This document shows positions 51,909-52,186 of a stretch of 52,186 nucleotides of DNA, one piece after another; position 1 is the stretch's first letter, and every line of letters begins with the position of its first letter. The translations under genes and the position numbers were made by a program. Origin of the DNA: Prescottella subtropica. GTDB taxonomy: Bacteria > Actinomycetota > Actinomycetes > Mycobacteriales > Mycobacteriaceae. The stretch is taken from the NCBI RefSeq assembly GCF_005434945.1, contig NZ_SKCH01000025.1, positions 1-52,186 on the forward strand. The letters are read 5' to 3'. The notes beneath the pieces are model-generated. The model ran no database searches. It was not told the origin of the DNA and saw nothing but the letters and a program-made list of their open reading frames with translations.

Positions 51909-52186
51909 CTACTACAGCCCCCTTGCTCCGACCGGCACCGAGACACATCCCCTCGGGATGCCCCCGCCGGCACGACGATTCAACAACACGACACCGACAA
52001 CCCTGGGCCAGCAAGAACGCGACCCAGGCTCGGTTACGTCCAGAGATCCACGGCCGAGGCCGTGATAGAGCCCCGTGGAGTGGTGTAAACCGTTGAGCGC
52101 GTAGCTCTGTGGTGCCGGTGATTATGCCGTAAGCGGGACAGATTCGTCCACGTCCGTCTCCGCGGGCGGGGCAGGTTCGATGGAGG
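51909..52186. other. no gene seen; small hairpin and possible IS edge
   Basis: A 6-bp hairpin CACGGC/GCCGTG lies at 52049-52064. The following bases include GTGGTGTAAA (52080-52089), a short motif often seen near the ends of actinobacterial IS256-type elements, but no transposase is in the window. Confidence 0.3.

Noticed and set aside
52071-52186. Left end of an IS256-type element
   Set aside because: Only the short motif GTGGTGTAAA supports it and no transposase is visible; kept as a note, not as an element.

Overview
The window is high-GC actinobacterial DNA, most likely from Rhodococcus or a close Nocardiaceae relative. It holds a complete Pup-proteasome locus: pup, prcB, prcA, dop, pafA, pafB, pafC, and an ARC/Mpa ATPase ending in Gln-Tyr-Leu. 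It also carries the mycothiol gene mshC, and the core gene order follows the Mycobacterium tuberculosis Rv2090 to Rv2135 stretch. I identified everything by reading sequence and recalling families; no database search was run.

Layout. 1-1261: the C-terminal end of an insertion-sequence transposase, a serine recombinase with a cluster of recombinase-type repeats in front of it, and the 3' remnant of a disrupted gene. 1258-14511: a 5'-3' exonuclease, a DUF4333 membrane protein, a DUF1876 protein, helY, tatC, tatA, pafC, pafB, pafA, prcA, prcB, pup and dop. All except the exonuclease are on the minus strand, many joined by 4-base stop/start overlaps. 14569-18905: an accessory block with a HEAT-repeat protein, a MerR-HEAT regulator behind a MerR-type promoter, a Nudix hydrolase, and a three-gene thiocyanate hydrolase operon. 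In that operon the beta and alpha subunits are fused and followed by gamma and a P15K-like metallochaperone. 18917-26931: mpa/arc, an Mtb12-like lipoprotein, trmI, a thioesterase, hisG, hisE, an RluA-type pseudouridine synthase, trhO and a HAD phosphatase. 26963-28767: an AAA_21-type ATPase overlapping a PIN-domain nuclease, a defence-like pair. 28807-34514: metH, a PAC2 protein and an MFS transporter. 34666-42925: a winged-helix (possibly AbiEi-like) protein, then jetA, jetB and jetC of a type II Wadjet system with no jetD after them. 43214-49934: a secreted GH19 enzyme, an NRAMP metal transporter, mshC, a SCO1664-family protein, a DUF3090 protein, a histidine phosphatase, a nucleotidyltransferase-like protein and a small membrane protein.

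At 50012-50069 lies only the 3' part of a tRNA-Gly(UCC) gene on the minus strand. This is what a tRNA-targeting integrative element leaves at one of its ends, so the DNA to the right (small unrecognised genes, one with an internal duplication) is probably the start of a genomic island running out of the window.

How the genes work together: Dop deamidates Pup, PafA ligates it to substrates, ARC/Mpa unfolds them and PrcAB degrades them, while PafBC is the DNA-damage transcription activator. MshC builds mycothiol. JetABC and the ATPase-PIN pair look like defence cargo placed between conserved housekeeping blocks. Many genes share an actinobacterial leaderless promoter, TAGGCT (or TANNNT) 6-7 bases before the start codon.
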